This document shows, in pieces, positions 13,051 through 23,200 of a stretch of DNA of 64,000 nucleotides. Location of the stretch: the NCBI RefSeq assembly GCF_021018805.1, contig NC_086247.1, forward strand, positions 146,029,378 through 146,093,377, written 5' to 3'. The notes beneath the pieces were generated by a model that saw only the letters and a list, made by a program, of their open reading frames with translations, had not been told where the DNA came from and made no database searches. Position numbers and translations under genes: made by a program. Within the stretch, counting starts at the first letter, position 1, and every line of letters starts with the position of its first letter. The DNA comes from Prinia subflava (lineage: Eukaryota; Chordata; Aves; Passeriformes; Cisticolidae).

Positions 13051-13250
13051 GGCTCTTCGCCCGGCCCAGGCGGCGGCGGCGGGTCGCGGCAGCGCCGCGG
13101 TGCCGCCCGCCGGAGCGGCGGGTGCCGGTGCCGCGGCGAAGGACACGGGCGACGGGCCGGGAAGGGCTCGGATTCAGCGCCCGGCGGGCCCCGCTCCCGC
13201 CGCCGGAGAACAACAAACTAGCACAACATGGCGGCCGCCACCGCCGCCGC
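13051..13250 (-). other. RBM33: Probable RBM33 5' UTR and transcription start zone
   Basis: GC-rich sequence directly upstream of the RBM33 ATG on the minus strand. The transcription start is not directly visible. I place it near 13,220-13,260 because an inverted CCAAT box sits at 13,327-13,334, and CCAAT boxes usually lie 60-100 bases upstream of the start. The leader contains short CGG-type runs: five pure CCG units on the plus strand at 13,241-13,255 and four CGG units at 13,071-13,082. No TATA box is visible. The left edge is certain (start codon); the right edge is an estimate. Confidence 0.55.
13224..13236 (+). promoter_or_regulatory. YY1-type motif (plus orientation)
   Basis: CAACATGGCGGCC on the plus strand matches the YY1 core (A-A-N-A-T-G-G-C-G-G-C). 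In mammals this motif is usually just downstream of a start site and oriented with transcription, which here would favour a rightward transcript from near 13,220. The ATG inside it opens a GC-rich frame with no recognisable protein. Confidence 0.6.
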
Positions 13251-13257
13251 CGCCGCG

Positions 13258-13270
13258 CTGCATGCTGGGA
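13258..13270 (-). promoter_or_regulatory. ZNF143/THAP11-like half site
   Basis: Reads TCCCAGCATGCAG on the minus strand, matching the 3' half of the ZNF143/THAP11/HCFC1 promoter element (ACTACAATTCCCAGCATGC). The ACTACAA half is missing, so the match is partial. Confidence 0.5.
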
Positions 13271-13326
13271 CGGCGGCGGACCTCGGGCCCTCCTCCGCGG
13301 CAGGGGCGGGCGGGCGGCGCGCGCCG

Positions 13327-13334
13327 CTGATTGG
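13327..13334 (-). promoter_or_regulatory. CCAAT box (NF-Y)
   Basis: Reads CCAATCAG on the minus strand, the preferred NF-Y context. Its position and orientation suit an RBM33 start near 13,220-13,260. NF-Y works in either orientation, so it could also serve a plus-strand start. Confidence 0.7.
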
Positions 13335-13350
13335 CCACGCCGGCGCCCCC

Positions 13351-13417
13351 CGCGCGTGCGCGGGGCGGGAGGGCGGCGCGCGTGCGCGGTGGGTGGGGCG
13401 GGCGGGGCGCGTGCGCG
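13351..13417. promoter_or_regulatory. Cluster of three NRF1-type sites
   Basis: Three copies of the NRF1 (alpha-PAL) palindrome YGCGCRTGCGCR lie in a row. Those at 13,351-13,362 and 13,377-13,388 match at every position; that at 13,406-13,417 has one mismatch at its first base. Spacing is 26 and 29 bases. GC boxes sit between them. Located about 300-370 bases upstream of the RBM33 start codon. Motif match only; binding not shown. Confidence 0.75.
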
Positions 13418-13434
13418 GGCGCGCCGTGAGGGCG

Positions 13435-13446
13435 GAATGGCGGCCG
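13435..13446 (+). promoter_or_regulatory. Second YY1-type motif (plus orientation)
   Basis: GGAATGGCGGCC on the plus strand is a second ATGGCGGC core, 209 bases from the first and in the same orientation. It lies just past the NRF1 cluster, so it may mark a rightward start near 13,430. Motif evidence only. Confidence 0.5.
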
Positions 13447-13613
13447 GGGAGTGGCACGGGTAGCGCTCGCCGTCCCGGCTGCGAGGGGGGCCAGGGCTCC
13501 CTGGCGTCGAGAAACAGCGGGAATGGGAGGGAGAGACTTCCTGACGGGGGTCTGTGGATGTCTCTTGCCGACATGGGTGACTCCTCGTACCTCCCTTGAA
13601 ATGTGCGGCTGAC

Positions 13614-14120
13614 AGTGAATCACGGAACCGGTTAGATTGGGAAAAACCTCAGATCATCGAATCCAACCTATGACGGAACAGCAGCATATCAATTATACCA
13701 CGGCACTGAGTGCCATGTCCAGTCTTCCCTTAAACGCTTCCGGGAACGGTGACTCCTCCACCACCCTGGGAAGCCCATTTCAATCCCTAATGGCGCTTTT
13801 TGTGCGACCTAAACTTCCCCTGGTGCAGCTTGAAACTATTTCCTCTTGTCTTACCGCACATTGCTTTAGCGGTGAGCCCGACTCCGCGCTGGTTACACCC
13901 TCCTTCCAGGGGGTGTAAAGAGCGATAAGGTCTCCCCTGAGCCTCCTTTTCTCCGGGCTGAGCACCCGCAGCTCCCTCAGCCGCCCCTCACAGAATTGTG
14001 CTCAGACCTGCAGCAGCCCCGTTCCTTCCTGTGGGCCAGCTCCAGCCCCTCGATGTCCTCCCGAATGGAGGGTCCCAGAACCGGACACTGGGGCTGTATT
14101 GAGGCTTCAGGAGCCACAGG
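13614..14120 (-). mobile_element. CR1 LINE fragment rich in retained CpG
   Basis: Minus-strand CR1 copy immediately upstream of the RBM33 CpG island. Plus-strand text begins AATCACGGAACCGGTTAGAT (reverse of the CR1 3' terminus) and runs through the CTCCCCTGAGCCTCCTTTTC block shared with the 2.5 kb copy. The minus strand between 13,965 and 13,780 shows a broken ORF2 tail with [15 protein letters not shown], typical of CR1. About 23 CpGs remain in about 500 bases, against two in the 630-base copy at 2.5 kb. It contains CGCTTCCGGG at 13,735-13,744, an ETS-type site (CCGGAAG) on the minus strand. The right edge is approximate. Confidence 0.9.
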
Positions 14121-17100
14121 TCCAGCTTGAACCACCGAGTTCAGCTGCCTGTTGGGTGGCAAAACCTCGGGAATTAAATACACCATGAAGGGGATGGGTC
14201 AGGGTGTGTTAAATCTATTTCCATCTTCTAAGGTTTAGCATGCAGGGAAGTTAACCCGTGTATAAATTAACCCGAAGAAGTTCAGATGGTTCTTCCTTTC
14301 CCACTCAAAGCTCACCCAAGTTCTCCCTTTACAGGTCCAGTGTTACAGCATGCTCAGTTTAATTCACTGCAAGCTGTGAATCATTTCCTGCTGGCACTTC
14401 AAGCATTTCCCTCCTGGCTGCTTGGCTACTTGCTCCTCTCTCCTTTTCAGAAGACACAGTGTGGCTGCTGAGTATATCCCTTTGGATCACTGATCCTGCA
14501 GTAATGGAATTACCAAAAACTTTTCCTTTTGAGTTTCCGTCCTGACTTCTCCAAATTTTAATGGGAATCCAAGCTTCTGCACGGTCCAGGTTAAATACAA
14601 TATAAAATTATGCCATGATATAAAACAAACTTCTAGGTTATGCTACTTGTAGGGAAACCAAATCTGATCTTAAAGAGTTTAATGGAGCCTACTATAACAA
14701 GACTGGTTCAAGTAAACGGCAAAACTTTCCCAGGTGGACAAGTCCTCATGGAAATAATTAACAATGTTAGTATTTAAATTATCAGCGTTATCTGATTAAA
14801 CCCTCGCTATGAGAATAGGGAAGTTCTCATGTCACTTTGTACTGTGCTCCCTGCAGACTTGTCTCTACATTGCATTTGATCTCATTTTTTCAGGTTTTCT
14901 TTACAACTACACAATTAGAGGTTTATTCTTTTATGTGTTCCTACAAACTCAGCTGAGTTCTGTCTGTAATTTGGGAAACAGGCCATCAGTAGGTGATGAA
15001 TTTAATGTGTGGCCCATCAGTCCAGCTCTGATTGCCTGACAAAGGGGCAATAAGTGAATGCTACAACTATAATCTATACTTAAACTATGTATGGTAATGG
15101 TAAAAATGGTAAAAAACCCACAATGATTTCAGTGGGGGGCCAGGAGTTCACCAATTGCTTCTTGGTATTGATCTTTCTTTCCCGAGGCTGGTTTGCAATA
15201 CAAAAGGGTTTCCTGACAAGGGAAGGAGTTTCCTGAACCCTTTAAAGGCTGTTTGGGGCGAGACTCAGCCAGGCTCAGCTGCAGCCTGTAATAATTCACA
15301 GCTCTCTTGACAAAATCTTCTGTATCCCTTTTGTTTGGTGTTGGGAAATTGTTAAACATAAACAGTGTTCACAATGGGCAGCTTCGTGGAATTCAGAAGA
15401 GTGCATTTATGGATATTTTATGCTCTATATTTTTGCTCATTTAGATGGCAAATTTTTTTGACTGACAGTCCAAACAGAAACCAATTTACCATTTTCTTAA
15501 CAGACTAGTCCACTGTTAAAGAGGAATAACAGGACAATTTTGCTAATATACAAACACTTTAGCCACTTTGCACAGCTCTGGTACAAAAAAAAGTGGCCAT
15601 TCCCAGAGGTCTGAACTTGAGCAGGTGTGGAACAGAGACCTAAATGATAATGACAGACAGGTATGGTGACTCTACTCACCTTCACTCAGGACTTTCTATG
15701 AGTCTTCAAATTCCAGCAATACTTGCTCTGGATTCTGTATAAAAAAAAATCTGTACTAATTCTCTATTAAAATTTTTTGTGTGTTTTTTCCCTTTTTCTC
15801 TGTACTACCCACTCTGTGCTATAAAATGCAAATGTGCTTGTTTCTTTTTGCTAAGTTAACATATAGCTTCTGGAATCTGTGAAATAAAATTACTTTATGT
15901 GAACTAATCATCAGTTTAAAAATACTTTTGGAAGTTCTGCATAAATAATATATTTGCCTGTGCATCTTTACCAAGCAAATCCTGTTGCAGTCAGGAATGC
16001 AGCAGATTGTCTTGCAAGGGGATTAAGAAAATGACAGAAAGAGAACTCAAGATTCAGTAATCCTGGTTCTGCACTCACTGCATTACTGGAGCAGGTTGCT
16101 TTGCATTTCCTGCAGAAATTTCTTCAGATTTCTTCTTTTAAACCTTCCAGTAAAAATTGTTGTGTCCTAACTTCTCTACATTAACCTATTTCCACAGTAA
16201 TAGTCATTATCAGTTTTATTTACAGTGGGTTTCGATGATAACATTTTCTTTTCAAAATAATTCGTAACTTATTTCTGGAGCAGACGTATTCTTTTTTAAA
16301 AATCTTTTTATATTTAAGTCATTATTTATTTATACACTCTAGAGTGGTTAAAAATCAGTCAGAAATCCAGTACAGCAACCTTCCATGCTGTTTAATTCCA
16401 TGAAATGCTTGGAATTAATATAAGGGTGTTCACAACAGTGTTATCAACAGCAAATGGTTCCTAATTCCACAGACAAAAATACGCTTTTGACTCACTTTTT
16501 AACCACAGTTACCTCTTTGTGAGCTTGCTTTCTAGTCTGGCAAAACCAGAGTGAGTTTTCAGAGCCTGGCAGGCTGGGCCAGGTGGGTGATCCAGCCTTG
16601 GTTTGGCTCAAAACCTCCTCGTGCTGGACCTGTCAGGGACCCCTCACTCCGAGGCACCTTCTCCCATCCAGGTTAAACCTTCTTTGGGGGAAGTCCTCTG
16701 AACCAGACACTAAACATTTCTTGGGTTATTTCAGCAACATCCTGTGATGCAGCAAATGCTCTGTCACACCTGACAGGAAATTCTGGATTTAAAGGGTACA
16801 AATCAGGGGTGCAAAAGCAAATTTGCTCTCTGAGCCTGATCTGGACCTGTTGGTAGTGACAGCAGTCATAGGAGGCAGCAGTACCTCGTGAAAAAGAGAC
16901 ACAGGGGGAAGGTGCTTTCCCTTTGAGCCAGTCCCCTGGAAGGGCAGAGGCAGATTAAGAAACTGCAGATTTAAAAACTAATAAATGTCTTACTTAAGGA
17001 AAGAGAACAGTATGAGGATCAAAACAAAGTGTATGAAAAACACTGGTGATAAACTTTGAACAGAAACATTTCTGAGTGTGTTACAGCCCCATGGCTAACT

Positions 17101-20100
17101 GTAGTTTCAGAGCTGTGGACAATGCTCATGTGTATCCAATTTTGGTTTCACTGTAATTTTTATTTCTGTTTCCTCCTGTGTTCTTGTTACATATTTATCG
17201 TCTTGGAGCAGTTTATCAGCCTTGTAGTCTGCAATCCACTTGATGCATCTTATTTCAACTGCAATTTCTTCAGAGCAATGTGACCCTGGCACCCCTTAAG
17301 CAGCTGAGAAGGTGGAGAACAGAACTTGTGAGCTGAGAAATGGCCTGAACAAGCAACGTGCCAAGTGTGTTATTGATGTGTCACGTGTGGAGTCCCCAGA
17401 AAGCTGGTCAACCACCAAAGATCAAAATCTCAACAGAACACATACCTTGTTGGACTGTAAAATATATAAGTTTTTACCAGCTCCAGCTGGCTGCAGGGAA
17501 GTTTGGGCTATACTTTGGGTTCTCAACAGAGAACAGCACTCAGAAGCCTGGGTAGTGCTCTGGACCCCAGTGTTTGCAATATATTTTAGGAATCTCATGA
17601 AAAAAATCAAGAAACACCAAGGAAATCCAAGTATTAAATGTTTTACAGTGGTTTATTTCTAGGTTTTTTTCAGTCTGGATGCTGGAAATCTTACTAAGCT
17701 TTGCTTCATTTCACCAGGATCCCAGCTGGTGTCAGGGACAGCACATGAATCAGGGTGAAGTTGACAAATGTAAGGCAGTCTTTCCTTTCAAGAATGTCTC
17801 AATGTAGTGGATAATGTCTAAGATCCCCCATCCTTAGGTAAAGGGAGTGGTACCCCATGATAAACACATCAGAAGAAATAAAGGTCAGGAGTGTTTCCCA
17901 AGACTTCCTGAAAAGGAGCCAATGTACAGCATTGTTGGCCTTGCCCAAATGCTGAGCTTTGGGAAGAGCTTGCTTTCTCTGGACACAAGCCAGGCTGTAA
18001 AAGAGCAGAAGGACGTGTGATGGCTCTAGGCAAACCTCAGGGCATCACAAGGAACTCCTGTGGCTCAGATTCCTGTGACCCATACCTGTGTGCAGAGCAC
18101 AGTGCTCAGTGGAGCCCCACTGAACATTGTGCACAGGTACCAAATGTCAGCAGTCGTGTACCAACTTCCAGATACGAGCTCATGTTCCTAAGAACTCCTG
18201 GTGCCAGAAGGCTATAATCCCGTTAAAAGCCTCTGGGAACTGCTGCAATGCAAATAATAGTAGCAATAATTAGCTCTGCTTTAATTGATACTGTGTATTC
18301 CTCAAATGTCAGTGAAAATTTGCTTTGCTAAGCCAACAACTTCTCCCCTGGAACTCTGCTGTCTTTACCAGTGTTACACGAGGGGTGAGTTTGGATCATT
18401 GTAGGTTCCTGGCATAAATTATCAGCTGTTGATTCCTTGCCCTTTAAAACTTGGCAAGCGTACAAGAAGAGTTTGCCAGACATGCAAGAACTAGGTCTAT
18501 GCATTTATGGGTAAATCCTCTGGGACTATGCACAGAAAGGAGTACAATTTGCTAGAAGTAGCCAGCTGTGAAATCCAGGAACTCCTGCACACAGCTCGAG
18601 CAACTTAGAGCATATTTAGCCTGGCGTCAATACCAGCGGTTCCTGGAAGCAGTTTTTGCACCCTCAGCTTTATGAAAGCAGAATGTGATAGCAATAAACC
18701 CTGTAAATGTGTGGAGATGCTAAATTTACAGAATAATCCAAATGGGGGTGATTTGGGGTGGCATAATCTGAAGTCAGTTTATGGTTTATCTCTGTGGCTA
18801 GGAGTTATCTCTGCTTAACATTGAGAGTGCAGGTCTGAGCACATCATTGGCATAAATTAGTAAAGATAACACTCCAAAGCTCTCAGCATCCTCAGCATGA
18901 ACCACGTCCTCATCTGGACCTTTTGTCTTACTGGGCACCTGAGAATTTTAATGTCCCATCCTTCATGGACAGACATCTTGCCTGGTAGCACTGGTACAGC
19001 TCCATGCTCAGATTCTCCTCAGGGCTTCTTTCTAAGGGGAGGATAAATATTCTCTGCCTCTGGTTGTGTAAAGGTCAGAGCTAAGCTCACTGTGTTCCTT
19101 CACTCAGTTACATTAGATGGGCTGAATGGTGGCTCTTAGCTGTGGGAGACCTCTCTTGGTCAAAGTGAAAGGAAATAAATCCCAGCCATGGAGTCTCTAT
19201 TTTTATAGTACTGAGCAAGATTAGTGCTGGTAGCAGATCTCAAGTCCAACGTTTTCCACATTTTCCAGGGAAAGACTCCTGGCTTGGAGAGCTTCAGTGC
19301 ATTGTTATAGAGCCAAGCCATTTCTGTGTTTGCTGGGCCTAATGGGTAATGGGTTTAGGCTAAACTGGGTCCTTCAAAGACTCAGAGATACAATGCACCT
19401 GATTTTATGGGTTTTCCATATGTACAAAAGTGTTGTTGCCAGACAGACTCAAGAACAGATCACTCTAGCACATTACTAATAAGCCGATTAGTGAAATGAA
19501 GCATTGCAAGTATTAGACTGCTTTATGTAGATATGTTTGTGTAGAAAACCGAATCATTTGAACTGGGTTTACATTTAGGAAGACCTTGCCAGTATGATAT
19601 GTGGTGATAGTTGCTATAGCTCTTATTGATGAGTTTCTCTTTTCATCCTGATATGTGTGGATTCAAATGCAATGAGTGATGTGAGCCTTAAGAAACACAA
19701 GAATGGTCAGGATTTAGACCTTATCATGTGGGTTTTTTTCAGTAGCTACATTTGGTCCACAGTTTTTGCAACACCTTCTAACATTAACTTTGGTTATACT
19801 ATTTTTCCAGTACAATCATTGGCAGATTTTATTTGGTCCAAAATCCACCAATTTTTTACATTCAGCTAATTGCCTTACAAGGAAGAATGATAGAATTAGG
19901 GCTTATGTATCAAATCAGTTTGATTTGGGGACTTTAATTTATCTAGTTGATCCAAAAGATTTATTTATCACAGCCTGGGTACCTTTTGTAATGAATTCCT
20001 GGCAGCCCAGGAGCAGGTTATGGAACATGACCCACTGCAGTGGGCTGAGGTACAGGGACCCGGTAGAGATGCATTATCCAATGCACAGGTTGAGGTGCTA

Positions 20101-20150
20101 TCTTGTATAACAAATTATTGACTTCATTGTACATAGTACTAGGATTTAAT
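14121..20150. other. Intergenic desert, segment A: no gene recognised
   Basis: About 6 kb upstream of RBM33 with no recognisable exon or repeat. Mostly AT-rich unique sequence. Parts near 15,840-16,450 and 18,220-18,660 are unique, AT-rich and keep a few CpGs (for example around 18,460 and 18,600-18,640), so they could be conserved non-coding sequence. Short open frames, such as 17,312-17,662 on the plus strand, match nothing I know. Confidence 0.6.
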
Positions 20151-20155
20151 TAAGC

Positions 20156-20238
20156 GATAAGGCCCATCATAGTAGCCCTTTATCTAGCAGATAAGGATTT
20201 ACCAAGCTTACCCAAGAGGTCTTTATCTGAAAGATAAG
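20156..20238. promoter_or_regulatory. GATA-motif cluster with two palindromic pairs
   Basis: Within 83 bases there are five WGATAR-type cores. A single GATAAG lies at 20,156-20,161. A palindrome TTATCT-AGC-AGATAA lies at 20,180-20,194, and a second palindrome TTATCT-GAA-AGATAA at 20,223-20,237. Both palindromes have perfect six-base arms and a three-base spacer, and their starts are 43 bases apart. Paired and palindromic GATA sites are known high-affinity sites for the two zinc fingers of GATA factors. No repeat family recognised around them. Candidate enhancer; binding not shown. Confidence 0.5.
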
Positions 20239-20240
20239 AA

Positions 20241-23200
20241 AAAGGTACATAAGGTGCCTTCTGCTTTTAAATCTTTAATTGAAAAGATCTTATTTTTTAA
20301 GTTCTAGGTTGTTTTTCCTTCGTGACCCAATCTTAAAGATTCAGATGAATTTTTGTAGGGGAGGTTGCAGTAGGGAGGAACGTTACCAGTGGCCTTCACT
20401 GTGGGAAATTAACAGGATTTATGTTGTTTTTATTCACGATGTACCAGCTCTCAGATGAAATAGAAATTCAGCCTCTGATATCCAGGTGATTTTCCAGTCA
20501 CTTTATGATCCCATGGTCATAAAAAAGATTAATTCATTGACAATTTCAGAGTGTTGCAATTGTGATTATGTTGCAAAGTTTAGAAAAAATTGTGATTGCA
20601 CAGTAGACAAAAATGAGGGAAAATAATTTCAAGACAGTTCTTTTAATGACTATGTTGTCAGCTAAGCTAAATGGTGTCTAATTCTTTAGTCCTTTACAAT
20701 GTGATGTAAAGACATGTAAGCAGAAAACATATAAAGAAATTGAGGCTAATGCAAAGAACTGGCACTTAGAATAACATGAACACACTGGAAAACACAAAAT
20801 AATACTACTTCTAATGCTCAGTAGAGAAAAACACAGAGGACATTCCAGAGAAAGGAGAGAGGAGCATATGTTTTTTATGAGAAAGGCACACATAAAGGTC
20901 ACTGCATGGTTGAAAACAGGACAGGATCTTTGGATTTAGCTGATTTAATCCCTAATGTTACAGACACTTTTTAAATAAAATAAATAGAATAGTTTCATAA
21001 ACGCTCAGGCTCTTTTTAGGAGTAGTTGGGCTGTTGCCTCCCCCTCCCTTAGAGGAAGGCAGTTGTGCAACATCTGAACACTCATAATTACCTGGCATCT
21101 TCCAGTTTACACCATGACTGTATCCCTGGCCAGTCCATACGTGTTTATTTTCTTCCACACTGATACTGTCTTTTAGCATAGTGACCTTTCTTCCTTCCCA
21201 GTGCTTTTCCTTCCCATTCCCATGTAAGCCCAGACATCAGTCAGCCTTTACCACAGCACGTGAACAGAACCCTCCTTGGACCACTCTGTCCTTGCTGGTC
21301 CAGAAGTGACAACCACCCATTGACTCTGTGCCCCTTCTGGGACCAAGGACGTATCAGACTCACTCTTTCCACCTCAAATTGCTTTGCATATGCTCTGTGA
21401 AATTCTCCTGAATTTCCAGGCATCCAAGAACCTAAGCTGCCACATACTGGAAATCCAGTAGGTTACTGCCCAAAGCAGTTGTCTACCACATAAATTGATA
21501 GCGTTGGCAGCTCTGCTTGTGAAAGACCCCCTGTTCCCCAGATTGTTAATCATCCTGCTCTGCACCTGTTCCAGCTTGAATTCTTCATGCTTGAACAAGG
21601 GCAGTAAAGCAGAGTCTGAAGGGATCAGATTGTATTAGAAGGGCTTGGAGCAATTCAAGCCAGGACCGAGTAGCAATTATAATGAGAGATACCCTGCAGG
21701 TTACACGAGAGGCAAACTGCCTCAGCGGTGAGCAGAAGTTTGTAGTGCTGCTTTGAGCCTGTTTGTTCAGGAACCAGAGGATTTCACTTCCATTGTTGTC
21801 AATATGACACCTTTTATGGGTTATTGATTCTCATTCTTAAAAACTATCTGGCATGGAGGCAATGGAAAGGTGTGAATTAAAATATGGACGTGGTTAAAGA
21901 TGATCACTCAGGTATTTAGTTAGATCTGAAATTCCAACTGTGAAGCTGATATTATTCTCTGTTGCTCCAACTACCCTCCAGTAATTGCCCCATAAGCAAT
22001 TCTGCTCTGTCCTTTTACTTATTTATTTGCAACTTGGAAAACTGATTGAGCTTTCTGCCTCTGAGAAAGCTGTAAACAGGGTCCCTTCACTTTAACACAC
22101 CCCACATGGACTTCCTTCACACTGGTGTAACCTCTCATGCCTGCAAGTCTTTGAAACAAGTCTCTGCTGCCTCATACTCCAGAGAAGCCAATGAAGCTGC
22201 ATCCACTGGCTTCAGCAGAATAACTTTCCCACCGCACATTTCATGTTTATTTCACTCAGAAAAAGATTTTGTCTGAGTATTGCTTGCAGGCAGCTCTGCT
22301 GCCCTGTTCTTCCCTAACAACCTGGGAACAAATTCAACACCCCTTCACTTTCATGTATGTCAACGTGAAATTATTTTGCTTAGTACATTTGAATGATATC
22401 ATATAAAAAGAGATTTTTCTTCCTTGAAATCATACTCCAGCAGGAGCTGCCCCAATCAGCAATGTGTGCTCTCTTGCTCTCCCTCTATAGTTGTTCCATT
22501 AAAGTAGTGTGAAAGCTACAGCTGTGTGTCCACTGTCATTCTGTATTAGAAGTCAGGGGTAAGGTAATGATGTGCAAGGTTGATCCTTCTGTAATACTTT
22601 CCTTGGAAGTGCAGTTCTGCCGTTCCTGCTGTCAGCCTGCATTTAAAGTGCAGAGAGTGCTGCATGACTTGAAAGCAGCAGCAGGCAATTCCCAGTTTAA
22701 GCCTTAGACATTTACATATTTATGCTCACTTCAGCGGAGTAAATATGCTATGAATAAATCCTATTGTGTTGGAAACTGTACCTACAGTATTACAAAACCA
22801 CAGTACTGTGTTGCAATCTCAGGTTTTATTTTGATGTCAATATGGGCGTAAATTTTGTAAATTATATATTGTTAACATTACATTCACCATCCAATAGTGA
22901 TTAGAATACTTTGTATAATGTGAAAAGATAATGAAGAAAAAGTTCTTTAATCTTTAAACAAGAATTGAAGGAAAAACATTGCCTGCAGGTAAAACAATTC
23001 TGATAGAAATGGCCTGTCCATCAGGGGTGACTCTACAGCTATTACTTTTGTTATTATTGTTTTTTAAGTTGTGTGAATCTGAATGTGCCATCTAGGTTTT
23101 TTCCAAAGAGCATTGCCAGATATTGCTGATACAAAGCCCTAATGTTGCACGTGTGACAACGTATGCTGGTGCTGAGTTCTGGGGAAGAGATCATTTGATA

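Larger units (their letters stand above)
12713..13560. promoter_or_regulatory. RBM33: CpG island, RBM33 promoter (probably bidirectional)
   Basis: The only long stretch of the window that is strongly GC-rich and crowded with CpG; everything around it is AT-rich and CpG-poor. It spans the start of intron 1, exon 1, the 5' UTR and about 300 bases upstream. It lacks a TATA box and carries CCAAT, GC-box, NRF1, YY1 and ZNF143-like motifs. This combination is typical of broadly expressed and of bidirectional promoters. RBM33 leaves to the left; nothing coding is recognised leaving to the right. Long open frames on both strands here come from GC-rich composition, not coding. Confidence 0.9.

Noticed and set aside
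12652..13623. Several long open frames on both strands (up to 205 codons)
   Set aside because: All lie in the CpG island, where stop codons are rare because of GC content. They are Pro/Ala/Arg/Gly-rich in every frame. Only the 28 coding bases of RBM33 exon 1 are supported.
21220..21650. Possible very old LINE fragment (minus strand, E-F-K-L-E-Q-V-Q-S-R-M-I)
   Set aside because: A few residues resemble the CR1 ORF2 tail, but surrounding text does not line up and no 3' terminus is visible; not called without a repeat search.
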